From: Nectonema munidae
Lineage: Eukaryota; Nematomorpha; Nectonematoida; Nectonematidae
NCBI GenBank assembly: GCA_030549495.1
Contig: JAUIRK010000883.1
Span: 298,501-362,500 of the forward strand
Reading direction: 5' to 3'
Length of the DNA stretch: 64,000 nt
Shown in pieces: positions 1 to 9,699 of the stretch; position 1 is the first letter of the stretch, and each line of letters starts with the position of its first letter. The notes beneath the pieces are model-generated. The model was not told the DNA's origin, made no database searches, and was given only the letters and a program-made list of their open reading frames with translations. Position numbers and translations under genes: made by a program.

Positions 1-1010
1 ATCTTTGATAAATGAACAATTTATCAAAAATGATAAATTTTTGAATATGGCAAAAAAAATCAAGCATTCTAATTCAAAAACAAAAAATAGTAAAGCAAAA
101 ATTTGAGCATACCTATTCGGCGAAAAGACAGTAAAGAATAACATTCATATTTCAGCATGGAGACTTTTTAGCGATTGGTTTATCTCGTAAACTATACAAG
201 CTTCCACAGAAAAATTGCAGATCTTTTAGTAAATGATAAATCGAGTTTGTTGATTTGCAAAGCTGAGCCGTTATTGCAATTCTATATATAAGGTGCATTA
301 CATTGGATAAAAATCTTGAACAAAATTTGATGTGATGAGGGACTTGGATTTATGAGAAGTGGAATCGTTTCATTGAAATAATGAGATTTTTAAGCTTCAA
401 TGATAAATGTACAAGATTTGAAAGAATTCAGAAGAACAAATTTGCCGCTATTTCAGATATGGGGAAAAAATTTATATCAAACTGACAACTTTTTTATAAT
501 CCTGGATTGATATCACAGTTATTTCCAATCAAAACTCAGTGTCATTTCACTCAAGTTTTCGCAACAAATCTAGAGAACAAAAATTCTGGTTGGCTGTAGA
601 CTACGTTGTTCTGAAGCTTGTAGAACCGCATTTAAAAACAGGAAGAAACGTTACATATGATAGTTTTTTCACATCTCTTCATCTGGCAAAATATTTTTTG
701 AAGAATAAATAAACCTTAGTTGGAACAACGAAAAGAAATTCCATAAGAAATAAAATAAGTAAAATTGAAACTGTACAACTCAATCAATTTAAAAAGTAAT
801 TCAATTGTTTCAACTCTTTATCAGGCTGGAAGCATAAGTTTGTTTTTATTTAAAGCAGCCAACATGAATTCATAAAAACTAATTCAAGCAAAAATTGTTT
901 TTGATCAGATGGGTAAGGAAGGATCTATATCACTAAGGCATCTTCACGTAGATGGCCTGCGCATACATTTTAAAGCATTCTTGATTTAGCTGATAATGAT
1001 TAAGGATGTA
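1..1010 (+). mobile_element. Decayed piggyBac-like transposase remnant
   Basis: Conceptual reading of the plus strand, in shifting frames, recovers piggyBac transposase blocks in the right order. Around 380-470 there is the helical block MRFLSFNDKCTRFE. Around 625-700 there is TGRNVTYDSFFTSLHLA, which matches the family's second catalytic-Asp motif (GRNVTTDNxxTS). Around 720 there is LVGTTKRN. Around 940-1000 there is SRRWPAHTF followed, after a stop, by SILDLADND, matching the conserved RRWPxxxFxNxLDxAxxN near the C-terminus. Several stops and frameshifts interrupt it, so it is not functional. No termini are visible and the left end lies beyond the window. It sits in the intron that follows HIBCH exon 2, on the opposite strand. 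It is much older than the element at 1956-4058. Confidence 0.75.
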
Positions 1011-1158
1011 AAAAAAACCTACCAATCATATGATTAAGTGCGTATTCGCTCTTAAAGAAAGTTGTTGGAAGGGTGGAAGATCCTTGTTTCTTGGCTAAAA
1101 TGAGCGCTAAAAGCAAAAAAGCAAGATCATCCATTGAATCATGAAGAATAAAGCATAC

Positions 1159-1243
1159 ATTTGACATCACCACCAGCGCAAAACGCTCGTTGAAAGCCAG
1201 ACCTCAGCAAAACGCATTTGATCGAGCCATCCATGTGAGCATT
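1159..1243 (-). CDS. HIBCH: HIBCH exon 2 (3-hydroxyisobutyryl-CoA hydrolase), partial
   Basis: The minus-strand exon encodes NAHMDGSIKCVLLRSG then FQRAFCAGGDVK. AFCAGGDxx is the hallmark of the crotonase-fold 3-hydroxyisobutyryl-CoA hydrolases, where the Gly-Gly backbone forms the oxyanion hole. A good acceptor (pyrimidine-rich CTCTTTTGGCAG) ends at 1244, and the exon joins exon 1 (4694-4876) in phase 0, giving SVNIK/NAHMDGSIK, which lines up with family members without a gap. The proposed donor is GTATGC at 1158-1153. It is weaker, and a stop follows in frame soon after, so the 3' boundary is less sure. The mitochondrial enzyme hydrolyses 3-hydroxyisobutyryl-CoA in valine catabolism. The remaining exons must lie left of the window, beyond the piggyBac fossil at 1-1010. 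A pseudogene fragment is possible but the splice sites argue against it. Confidence 0.82.
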
Positions 1244-1384
1244 CTGCCAAAAGAGAGCAAAAAGTTTACAATATTGTGAATTTGAATACACAAACAGACA
1301 AATGGACCAAAATGAACAAATTGGACGATATCCAAAATACATGATAGGTTGGAGAGGAATGTGTTAGTGGACAAAGCAATTACA

Positions 1385-1452
1385 CAGTAGATCCTCTATA
1401 ACGTAGGGATATAGTAGCGTTATGAATGTTTCGCGTTATAATGGAGCTACTG
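1385..1452. mobile_element. 68-bp pogo/Tigger-like MITE hairpin
   Basis: A short imperfect hairpin. The left end CAGTAGATCCTCTATAACG is mirrored by the right end CGTTATAATGGAGCTACTG. CAGTAGA(A/T)CCTCTATAACG is the terminal sequence type of pogo/Tigger elements of the Tc1/mariner superfamily. The termini almost touch, so this is a minimal internally deleted copy. It lies in HIBCH intron 1. Confidence 0.7.
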
Positions 1453-1955
1453 TGTGTGTTAAAGGCAACTTTTAAATCATTCAAATTCAAATGTTAGGTA
1501 TGGAGAAGATAGATAACAAATTATCGAACATTCAAGTAGTTTGTTTAAAATATAATATACTTTAATTACGTATGAGTTGGTTATTATTATTATTAAAAAT
1601 AATTTAGGATTAATTTAGTTTTTTGGCTAAAATGCAAATAAAATGAAAAAAACAACTTTTTAATAAATTATGTTGAAGAAAATAGATATAAAAATAAAAT
1701 AGCAGAAGCGCCTTAAGAAATTTGAAGAATGCGTTTTATGGAAATCAATTTCATAAAAATTACAGAAATCTGTTTGCCTTTACAACTGGTAAAAAGACAT
1801 ATCAATTCAAGAAATTCTCCTAGCTTGAATAAATTTCACTACATTGACTACATGGCTTTTTACTAGTTTATGAATATCAAGATAAAAGTTTCTATTACAA
1901 TATAATATTGAGAAATCATGAGTTTATTCAATGAAGCAATTCAAAATAAAACACT

Positions 1956-4058
1956 TTAACACTAGAATGGCCGAGGTGTCGAAATTGATATTTATAAAAC
2001 TTCTAATTCTTTTTAAAAAAAGAATACAAATATCAAACGATTTATTATAAATTATTGAAATCTTTAATTTTATATATTATGAATTTTATTTTTATTACTA
2101 AACTTTATTTTTTTTAATTTTAGGACTTTTGTAGTTTTATTTTGTAACTTTATTTTTTATTATTTTTGTACTTTCTTGCTAATTTTTTCAACTCTCAAAA
2201 TGGCGGAAAAAAATTCCGATATAGATTTACTTGATTCTGGGGATGATTTGAGCAGTGAAAGTTAATTAGATATGGAATTATCTGATTTCATCAATACAAG
2301 CACTACTGATTCTTCAGATTCTTGTGCTGAAGATGATGCAAAACTTGAAGATGGAAACAAACTGATTGTGACTAAATACGGTGTTACATGGACTCAATAA
2401 CAGGTAGATACAGACAAGCTTCAATTTTTAAAGCTAAAACTGGTGTAGCTAAAAGTTTGAAAAATATAGATTCTCCTTATGCAGCGTGGAAGTTTTTCAT
2501 AGATGAGATAATGATAAGGAAGATCTGCAAATGTACAATTGCTGCAGGTGGTGATTCAAATTTTAGTGAAAAATTTTCAATTGAAGAACTGGAGTCTTTT
2601 TTTGCAATTGAGTATGCTTGTGGGATATACGGAAAAAGTCATAATGCTGACTTTCTCTGGAACAAAAGGTATGGACCTAATATTTTCAAAGAAACTATGT
2701 CTAGGAACAGATACAAAGAAATCAAAAAGTTACTACGATTTGATATCAAGTCTACAAGATCTAAACGAATAAATGAAGACAAATTTACTCATATTAGAGA
2801 TATTTTTGAAGCGTTTGCTCAAAACTGCTGTAAAAATTATACACCCGATTTCAGTCTAACAGTCGATGAACAGCTCCTCCCTTCAAAGAACCGGTGCCCA
2901 TTTATTGTCTATATGCCAAATAAGCTTGATAAATTTGGCATTAAGTTCTGGATGTTAGCTGAAGTAGTCTCAAATATGTCTGTAATATCAAACCATATCT
3001 TGGAGCACAAGAAAAAGAATCCAGAAATGGACTTCCTTTGGGAGAAAGTGTTGTACTTGAAATCACAAAACCCATAAATAAACGTGGCTACAACGTCACA
3101 ACAGACCATTTTTTCACTTCATTTGAACTCACTAAAAAACTTCAAGAGCAAAGTACTTCTCTAGTTGGTACAATTCGTCCAAATAGCAAACATCTTTGTA
3201 AAGATATGACAAGTTTCAAAAAAGGTGGAAAGTACGAAAGCAATTTTTCTTACAATAGAGAAAGTGGTATCATGTTTGTTAATTATCAGTGTAAAGAAAG
3301 TAAGTCTGTCTGTTTACTTTCTACTATTCATTCCTCTCCAACCATTTCTAATGATATGAAAAAAAAGCCGGAAGTTGTTTGTTTCTACAATAAAAACAAG
3401 GTAGCAGTAGATGTTGTGGATCAAATGTTGAGACAATACAGCACACGTTCTGCCTCAAGACGCTGGCCACTTGCTGTTTGGGCTAATATTTTAGACATTT
3501 CAGCTCTCAACAGCTGGATAGTTACAAAAAAATTACTAGAAAATACGTCATCATTGATCTCATCCAAGGACTTCGTGCTTCTTTTTTGGAAAAAAAGAGT
3601 TCAAAAACTTGTGAAGTTGATGACGATAGTAACAGCTCTAATACTCCAATGAAAAAGAGAGAAAATGTAACGGTCTCAATTTGCAAAATTTGCAAGAAAC
3701 CTACATGTGGAAAGTGTTCCTCAAAAGAAACCAGAATTATTAACGTTGTTTGTAAAACGTCTGATATGTGGATTTCAATATAGTATAATTTTTTTTATAA
3801 ACTTTATCAAAATTTAATATTTTTTAAAAATAAAGTGTTTTTGAAAGATTTCAAAAAGATTTTTTTTTACAATTTATTGATAATGTGTATGTATATAAAT
3901 GAACTTTAAGTTAAAAATATTATATATAATATAAATAAATTTATTCCATTAGAAAAACAAAAGTAAGATACGAATAAAAACAAAAAATATTTTTGGTGTA
4001 GAAAACGACACCTTAGCCTTTCTTTATATAGGTATTACTCTGGCCATTCTAGTGTTAA
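1956..4058 (+). mobile_element. piggyBac element with TIRs and TTAA duplication
   Basis: The element (1960-4054, 2095 bp) is flanked by TTAA at 1956-1959 and 4055-4058, the obligatory piggyBac target duplication. Its terminal inverted repeats are identical over 13 bp: CACTAGAATGGCC at 1960-1972 and its complement at 4042-4054. A subterminal AGGTGTCG follows the left TIR directly (1975-1982) and recurs inverted at 4008-4015, 26 bp inside the right TIR. That asymmetric layout is typical of piggyBac. It carries one transposase gene (see 2200-3783) in plus orientation and sits inside HIBCH intron 1, antisense to that gene. Perfect TIRs and long surviving ORFs suggest recent insertion. Confidence 0.93.
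2200..3783 (+). pseudogene. piggyBac transposase (DDD), frameshifted
   Basis: The likely start ATG at 2200 opens an acidic N-terminal segment (MAEKNSDIDLLDSGDD), stopped by TAA at 2263. The reading frame then changes near 2388, again near 3040-3077, and again near 3590-3650. Conserved parts: a transposase block in 2388-3077 ending in VDEQLLPSK with the first catalytic Asp (codon 2865); NVTTDHFFTS with the second Asp (codon 3104) in 3038-3652; KVAVDVVDQML with the third Asp (codon 3410); RRWPLAVWANILD; and a C-terminal cysteine-rich zinc-binding module (3660-3770: CKICKKPTCGKC...). All catalytic residues survive, but one stop and about three frameshifts mean no intact protein. The family performs cut-and-paste transposition at TTAA. 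Confidence 0.9.
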
Positions 4059-4693
4059 ACCGTTAACGCCAAGAGTCGACAGGTCGCAATGGCGGGTTGA
4101 GAACCTATGTTTTAGACTACAACACATTTGTACTGTTGTTTTTCACAGGAAAAAGAAAGCAAAGAATACGCTTTTTTAATTATTTAAAATTTTTAAATAA
4201 TTTTTTTGCTCAAGAAATGGGTAAATAATTAAAAAAAATAAGCTGGTTAAGACGATAGCGATAATTTTAAAAAACTAATAAAAAAAATTAAACTTTAAAT
4301 TATCTAAATTTAAAAAAAAATTCGGTACAAAAATTTTGGACATATGCTTAACCTTAACCGAAGAGGTTCATAGTTGCAAAAATAAATCCCTAAATTGGTC
4401 ATCTGCTAAATTTCTTATCGTTGGATCGCTAAAATCCATATACATCATTTATCATAAAAAATTAAGATTCATATTAATGAATTTAGAAAAGAAAAGAATA
4501 AAAATTAAAGTTTTTTTCGCCGTAAATACAGCAGAAGTTGTATCATAGATAGCAGCAAAAAAAAAGAGAAATTATATTAATTTTCATTTAATGACATCAT
4601 ATGTATAAAATGACTGTTTGGATTTAGTGATGGTAGGAAGTAAAAAATATAGCTAAATTTTGAATATTAATTACACAATATAAATTAACTAAC

Positions 4694-4876
4694 CTTAATA
4701 TTAACACTAAGATTTCTAACAGCATTCAAATCAATAGCATTCAAAGTGGACTCTTTATGCATTGTGAGTATCAAGGCATTATCTTTAATTGAATATTCTA
4801 CAGAGTCTTTAGTCAGGTATTTAATTGGATCTATAGTTTTACTGAAAAATCTTTTAAAAATAATGCTTGTCAACAT
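4694..4876 (-). CDS. HIBCH: HIBCH exon 1, mitochondrial presequence and crotonase start
   Basis: The exon starts at the ATG at 4876. The first 14 residues (MLTSIIFKRFFSKT) have the basic, amphipathic, acid-free character of a mitochondrial targeting peptide. The rest (YSIKDNALILTMHKESTLNA then IDLNAVRNLSVNIK) matches the first strands of 3-hydroxyisobutyryl-CoA hydrolase, in which LNRPKALNALxxxM is typical. The exon ends at 4694 with donor AAG/GTTAGT and joins exon 2 at 1243 across a 3450-bp intron that contains the piggyBac element and a MITE. The enzyme releases 3-hydroxyisobutyrate in valine breakdown in the mitochondrial matrix. No other family fits the pair of exons as well; a generic enoyl-CoA hydratase is less likely because of the AFCAGGD form. 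Confidence 0.82.
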
Positions 4877-4879
4877 CTA

Positions 4880-5283
4880 AATATATAAAACAAATTATTA
4901 CATCTTTTTAAAATTAAAATAGAGCCGATTACCATAACTAATAAAAATAAAAAAAATTATTTAAATATTAAAAAAGACAAAATAATAGCACTATATTTTA
5001 AAAATAAACTTGATTGTGCTAATTACTTTATTTACTTTTATTTTTTAATTTAACAATATTTTTAAGACAAAATGTAATTACACTGTATCAATTTGGCAGA
5101 TAACACCTCTTAATTTAAAATCACCTTCTTCTGAAACTGTCCGGCAAGACTTCTTATTTATTTGTTATAATCAATTAGATGTTATTTCAAAATAAGTATC
5201 AAATAATTAAGGTTAAATCCTTCTTTCGACTAAAATATTTTATAGAAAATTTACAAATTCAAATAATATTTGAATTTAAAATA
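4880..5283. other. AT-rich HIBCH upstream region
   Basis: Very AT-rich, with no coding potential. It should contain the HIBCH 5' UTR and promoter on the minus strand, but I see no clear TATA box or initiator. A near-palindrome built from AAATTCAAAT lies around 5256-5280. Confidence 0.3.
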
Positions 5284-5355
5284 TAGTAATGATATACTTA
5301 TTATAGAGAGAACTTAAAAGTTCTTTTGTGAAACTTTTGGTGAAAAACTATTTTA

Positions 5356-5760
5356 TTAGGTACTTAATAAGTAGTTTTTTATTTTCTTTTTAAAAGAAAG
5401 CAACGACATAAAAACGTCATCGAATAAAATTTTATTATCGAGGTAAAAATCATTACATTTATTCAAAATAGAGATATTTGATCCTTTCAGTCTATTATAA
5501 ATTTTCAAAGGTTTGCTTAAGCTCCTAGTATAATATAGGGGATTTTTATTATATTTAATCAACGAGCCAAACACATTATATAAATGACCATTGAAGTTTT
5601 TATAAAGAAAAACTCCTACTCTCTGTTTGAAAATTTCATCTAATTTTAACAATCCGTTTTGCTTAAAAATTTCTGTTGTGTGGTCACACTTTTTTCCATA
5701 AGGGTACCAATTTATTATACTGTAGTTTACATAAGAGAGAAATAACTGTTTATATATCAT
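5356..5760 (-). mobile_element. LINE reverse-transcriptase ORF 3' end (CR1/Jockey-like)
   Basis: An open frame of 134 codons reads like the region after the RT core of Jockey/CR1-group non-LTR ORF2 proteins: LSYVNYSIINWYPYG, then LKLDEIFKQRVGVFLYK, then a C-terminal FKKKIKNYLLST. LDEIFKQRVGVFLYK is the usual L..I..LQ...F.YK block. An in-frame stop lies just upstream and no RT core is present, so the copy is 5'-truncated. It is inactive. Orientation is minus, with its 3' end towards 5350. Confidence 0.65.
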
Positions 5761-5799
5761 AAGTCTGAGTTATAAGTGTTCTCTTCATGTTTCTCGTCA

Positions 5800-6090
5800 T
5801 TCTTTTTGATACTTTTTTTTATCCTCTTGCGTTCATGATTATTTCTTTTGTGGCAGCCTTGTTCTCATTTATTACCAAATCTTACGTACACTTTTATAAA
5901 TGTGTATGGGTTTTATTCATATCAGCGGCTTTAAGGCCTTTTTGAATATTTCCCTTAAAAAAAAAACTTTCTATATTGAAAATATATTGTCTATTCTATT
6001 TAAATTTGTAAACATTTGCTCTTACTGATGTCACGAAGTGTTCTTTTTTCTTTATAATTGTATGAATAAATCTTTCTTTCTTTCTATTTT
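5800..6090 (+). mobile_element. LINE 3' UTR/tail fragment
   Basis: The plus strand ends in a terminal stretch ATGAATAAATCTTTCTTTC with a (CTTT)n-like tail at about 6061-6087. It is preceded by a GC-containing hairpin word (AGCGGCTTTAAGGCC) at about 5923-5938, which resembles LINE 3' UTRs. No coding part is recognisable. The assignment rests on layout rather than a protein match. Confidence 0.35.
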
Positions 6091-7050
6091 ATTATAAGTG
6101 TGCATACAAGGTTATTAGATATAACTAGAAATTGTAAGTTCTCTTCTATGCACAATTATAATAAGTATATCATTACTACCAGCAATAAAATGTGCCCTAC
6201 TACTACACTACAACCTTGAATTGAGACCGTAACGGTACATTCAATACATAAGTAGAAAATGATCATCAAAGCTAAGTGTTGAGGGCTAGTTGGTTGACAA
6301 CTAGATTGATGACTGATAGATATGATTGATGTTTCTTTCGCTCCTCTTTATTATACATATATATATTCAGTTTTATAAATCAAACGCTTTTTTATTATTT
6401 TTGATATTATACAATATCCTTGCCAACCAAAGATGTTCCAACAAGCCTTTTTTTCCTTTTATTCTCAACCGCTTCTTACCAAAAAAATTGCTCATGGAAG
6501 TGATTACACAACGGCTGACGCTTTCAAATCGTCCATGATGTCTCTCCAATCCTTAAGAAAAAAAAATATATATATCATTTTAAACATAAGGCATCTTTTT
6601 TTTCTATATCCATAGCAGAAAATGATTTGCATGTTCACGTATCATCTAGTTGTATATATATATATATTTTTTTTTTCCTGTCCATTATTTTATGATATAA
6701 TAAATTTCTTCTTCTCTTCTCTAGTTGGTTGATACTCATGCAGAGCAGAGACAGAATACCAAAGTGGAACTGATGAGGCTTCATAGCCGAAACCGCTCTT
6801 TCACACAGGGTGCGCTTAGTGATGATGATCCAAATACAAGAAAACTTACCATTTCTAGTTAAAATATAGTGTTTACTTTAAATCTGTAGCTTTAAAATTT
6901 TAGATTTAGATAATTTCATAACATTTACAATACAATTTTAGTAAATTAAAAAAGTTTAAAAGGATATTTAAAATGATTATATAAGATTCAGCTAATCGTA
7001 TATAATATTTTAGTTGAGAGAGGAGCGTATAAAATGTCCGCCGTCATTGA

Positions 7051-7198
7051 TTGGTTTTGAGATATCAAAGCACTTTCAGCAGTAAAGCTATATGCTCGCA
7101 TTATGCTTAAGATGGTTAATCCCATTTTTTTGGATTTTTTTTTTGGGTTGGGGGGCTTGGGGGGCCCCTCCCTTCCCTTTTAAGGGGGGACCCCAACC
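7051..7198 (-). mobile_element. SINE2 copy, G-rich decayed head
   Basis: It shares GAGATATCAAAGCACTTTCA, then GCTATATGCTCGCATTATGC and TTAAGATGGTTAATC with the fuller copy at 23723-23870. Its 5' (right) part is replaced or expanded to runs of G and C (7146-7200), so the promoter boxes are not recognisable. Confidence 0.65.
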
Positions 7199-7619
7199 AC
7201 AGGTTTGCCGTCATTGATAGTGAAAAGTAAAGAAATCAAAATAGTCAAAAAATTACAGCTCATGTCAAAAATAATTTTTTTTTATAATAATACAATGTAC
7301 CAAATTTCAATTATATTGAATTTAGTGATGTTTCTTTTTTATGAAAATCAACAAAATCTGTTAAAAGTTATTTAAATTAGACAGCTTTCAAAATTAAAAT
7401 TTTTATCGATAAAATGTTTTTTACACATATATACATATTTTCAAGTACCCTATCTATAAATTAGGTATCTCAATTGGATCACGTTTTGACTACAAATTGA
7501 TTATCGATTGGTAGTCTCTACTTCATTACTTTTATACATTATGAAGTATGTAATTATGCTATTCAATATATGATGATCTTTACTCGGTATTTCTACTTTA
7601 TTAAGAAATTAATTTTCTG

Positions 7620-7838
7620 TTCATTTTTCAAATGAGAAGCCTATTCCACCCCCTAACAATTTTGGATTTTTTTTAAACTAGTGTATATTCGATGGTTGTA
7701 GTTAAAAATGCCCTCAGAAAAAATGCCCTAGGAAAAAATGCCTCCAGTAAAAATGCCCCCGGAATAAATGCCCCTAATTAAAAAGTAGGAAAAATTGTTA
7801 GGGGTGGAATAGGCTTTTCATTTGAAAAATGAAGTAGT
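7620..7838. repeat. Inverted repeat with 16-bp minisatellite core
   Basis: 7628-7665 (CAAATGAGAAGCCTATTCCA and onward) is the inverse of 7797-7833. Between the arms, 7703-7780 holds about five units of 15-16 bp of the form AAAAATGCCCCCGGA. The right arm continues into the hAT-A copy at 7795-9690. The same arm sequence recurs at 18220-18275 next to hAT-A copy 2. Confidence 0.7.
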
Positions 7839-8290
7839 CTACAAGGCACATTACAGGAATTGATGAAATAATATTTGATTCATAGAGAAAACAAATAACT
7901 GAAGGTTGGATAGTTTTATATGAGTGAATGTAGTCTAAAGGCAAAGAGTCTACTAGACAGTATACACCCTGTGTTGTTTATATGAAAAAATGTGATTGAT
8001 TCAGGGGCAAGGGTATAAAATGAAGTTTTAATTGTGCAAACAAAAAATTAAGATCGCATTATTTCATTTTACTCAGCATCATTCAAAAATAGTTTAAAAC
8101 TAAATTGATACAAGCTACAAAACGTAAAATAACTTTTAACATTTTGCAATGATTTGCCTTTTATAATAACTTTTAAGGAAAAAAGTCTATCAGAAAAATT
8201 TATAGAGCTCCAACAAAAACAAAAAAATTTTAGAGCATAACCTAAGTTTTTTGAAAACTAATTTGACGTATCCCCTACAGCATACTCTAT

Positions 8291-8438
8291 GGGTGGCATG
8301 GCAGGTTGGTTGAGATGATGGACTCAGCACGGAAGCCTCTGGATTCGATTCTTCATCCATACGAATTTGTTCATAGTTTGACATAAGCGGTACATCAGTG
8401 TCTTGTCAATGAAAATACACCCGCTGCACCTTACCTTT
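8291..8438 (+). mobile_element. SINE1 copy (tRNA-derived) inside hAT-A copy 1
   Basis: The 5' end GGGTGGCATGGCAGGTTGG followed by TTGAGATGATGGA resembles a pol III A box, and GGATTCGATTCT about 35 bp on is the B box (consensus GGTTCGANNCC). The tail region GTTCATAGTTTGACATAAGC ... TCAATGAAAATACACCC is shared with the copies at 15692, 17619 and 22849. Length is about 148 bp. Confidence 0.8.
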
Positions 8439-8670
8439 TACTCAAAATTGAAAAAATTTCTACATAATTAACATAAGAGAGAAAGGAAAAAAATAAACTA
8501 ATAAAGCAATTTTCACTATTTTAAAATGGAAGCGTCTGTTCTCAGAATAATTTCAAAATAATAGGAGGCATAAAGAATCAGAGTTTATTTGATATTTTCA
8601 AGTTTTTATAAGCAGCAAAAGCCAACGTTTAAGTAGCCAACTATTATAATTAAAAAATTATTTAAATAAC

Positions 8671-8989
8671 GGTCTACAGAAATTTCGCCCCATAGACAAT
8701 TTGCCCCCTTACAAATTGTCTCATAGGCTATTAGTTTCATCCATCTTTGCTTATTATGTGTAAAATTATTAAAAAAATGTTATATTCTTGTTTATTTTAT
8801 CTCTATTAAATTATTTCAAATTATTCATTTTATCTCTTAATTTTTTAGAATTGTCCATGAGACAAAATGTCTTATGAAAATAACGGGGCGAATTGTCCAT
8901 GAAACAAAATGTCTTATGAAAATAATGGGGCGAATTGTCCATGGGACGAACTGTCTTATGAAAATAATGGGGCGAAATGTCCGAGGACC
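8671..8989. mobile_element. 319-bp TIR element with 42-bp minisatellite inside
   Basis: The ends are inverted repeats matching at 17 of 21 positions: GGTCTACAGAAATTTCGCCC at 8671 and, on the other strand from 8989, GGTCCTCGGACATTTCGCCC. Hat-A copy 2 has the empty site (TTATTTAAACTAACATAAAT near 17280, minus strand). The filled site reads TTTAAATAAC before the element and AAACTAAC after it, a target duplication of about 7-8 bp with one base lost. At 8848-8982 lie 3.2 units of 42 bp (GAATTGTCCATGAGACAAAA ... GGGGC) made of the same words as the TIR. No superfamily is certain; a 7-8 bp duplication would suit hAT or a Mutator-like element. Confidence 0.75.
8848..8982. repeat. 42-bp tandem repeat, 3.2 units
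   Basis: Units start at 8848, 8890 and 8932, with a partial unit at 8974. They differ at only a few positions (ATGAGACAAAATG, ATGAAACAAAATG, ATGGGACGAACTG). Because 42 is a multiple of three, an open frame of repeating peptides crosses it on the minus strand; this is not a gene. Confidence 0.9.
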
Positions 8990-9699
8990 AAACTAACATA
9001 AATCAAAGTATACGAGAAAAAAAAAACATTGCGTTTTTTTTTAAATATTTAAGTTTTCAAATGTTACAAAATGTAGCAAAAGTAGTGATAAAGATTGTGA
9101 CTTTTGTTGAAAAAAATTCTTAGCGCGAGTTTAACAATATTCATTGATATAAAATCGTAACGATTGAAAACTATTTTAATTTAACTCTAAATGCAAATTA
9201 GACAGAAGCAGTGGTGTAGCCAAAAAAAAGTTGATAGATGGGGCACAATTTAAAAACAAAAAGCTTGCGCAACATTATTTATACTTTCTTGACCCTTTCA
9301 TTTGAGAAATTTTCAAAAACTGATATCGCATAAGATGCATGAGGGCACCGCGGTACATAGGAGTGTGGGCACGGCCTCTCACGCCCCAGCCTCACTGTGA
9401 CAGAAGAGAAAATCTAGTGGATCATCAACATCTGTTTGCTCAAAAATACTATAAAGAGGAGACACTGATAAACATTGCTTACTTATTGTGCATATTGAAG
9501 CTATTATTATTATATAGCTCTCACGCATCGTCTGTAAAATATGTTCGATAGGAATTTCAGAGCAGCTTGGCATGATGTTTGATTGATTCGAAAGTTCCAA
9601 AAATAATCAGAATAGTGATTTTCACTATCTTTACTCCAATATACAAAATCGAATTTCAAAAAATTCAAAATTATTGGGGGTGGAGGGGAGTTTTGTTTT

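Larger units (their letters stand above)
5284..6178. repeat. 21-bp perfect inverted repeat enclosing LINE pieces
   Basis: 5284-5304 (TAGTAATGATATACTTATT...) is the exact reverse complement of 6158-6178. Outside this core the homology continues with a gap (AAGTTCTC on both sides). The right arm also holds its own small hairpin (about 6093-6168, TAAGTGTGCATA against TATGCACAATTA). Between the arms lie two LINE 3' portions in opposite orientation. The arms may be the termini of a foldback element that was later invaded, or a small inverted duplication. Confidence 0.6.
7795..9690 (+). mobile_element. hAT-A copy 1, end-truncated, carries SINE1
   Basis: This stretch is the inverted counterpart of about 16295-18265, inside the hAT element at 16234-18528. 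Shared landmarks in reverse order include GGTGGAATAGGCTTTTCATT, the SINE1 at 8291-8438, AAAAGCCAACGTTTAAGTA, ATCAAAGTATACGAGAAA, TTCTTAGCGCGAG, and AATCAATCAAACATCATG at the far end. The terminal 60 bp or so with CAGGGGCG are missing on both sides. Relative to copy 2 it has lost about 270 bp (near 9040) and gained a 319-bp insertion (8671-8989). No transposase is recognisable. Short open frames here are fortuitous. Confidence 0.8.

Noticed and set aside
4065-4130. hAT-like end (GTTGAGAACCTATG) just right of the piggyBac
   Set aside because: A single short resemblance, no partner end or target duplication found.
8848-8982. CRISPR array
   Set aside because: Eukaryotic DNA; units are contiguous without unique spacers.
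8811-8999. Minus-strand open frame with repeating MDNSPHYFHKTF units
   Set aside because: Produced by a 42-bp tandem repeat whose unit is a multiple of three; no independent evidence for a protein.
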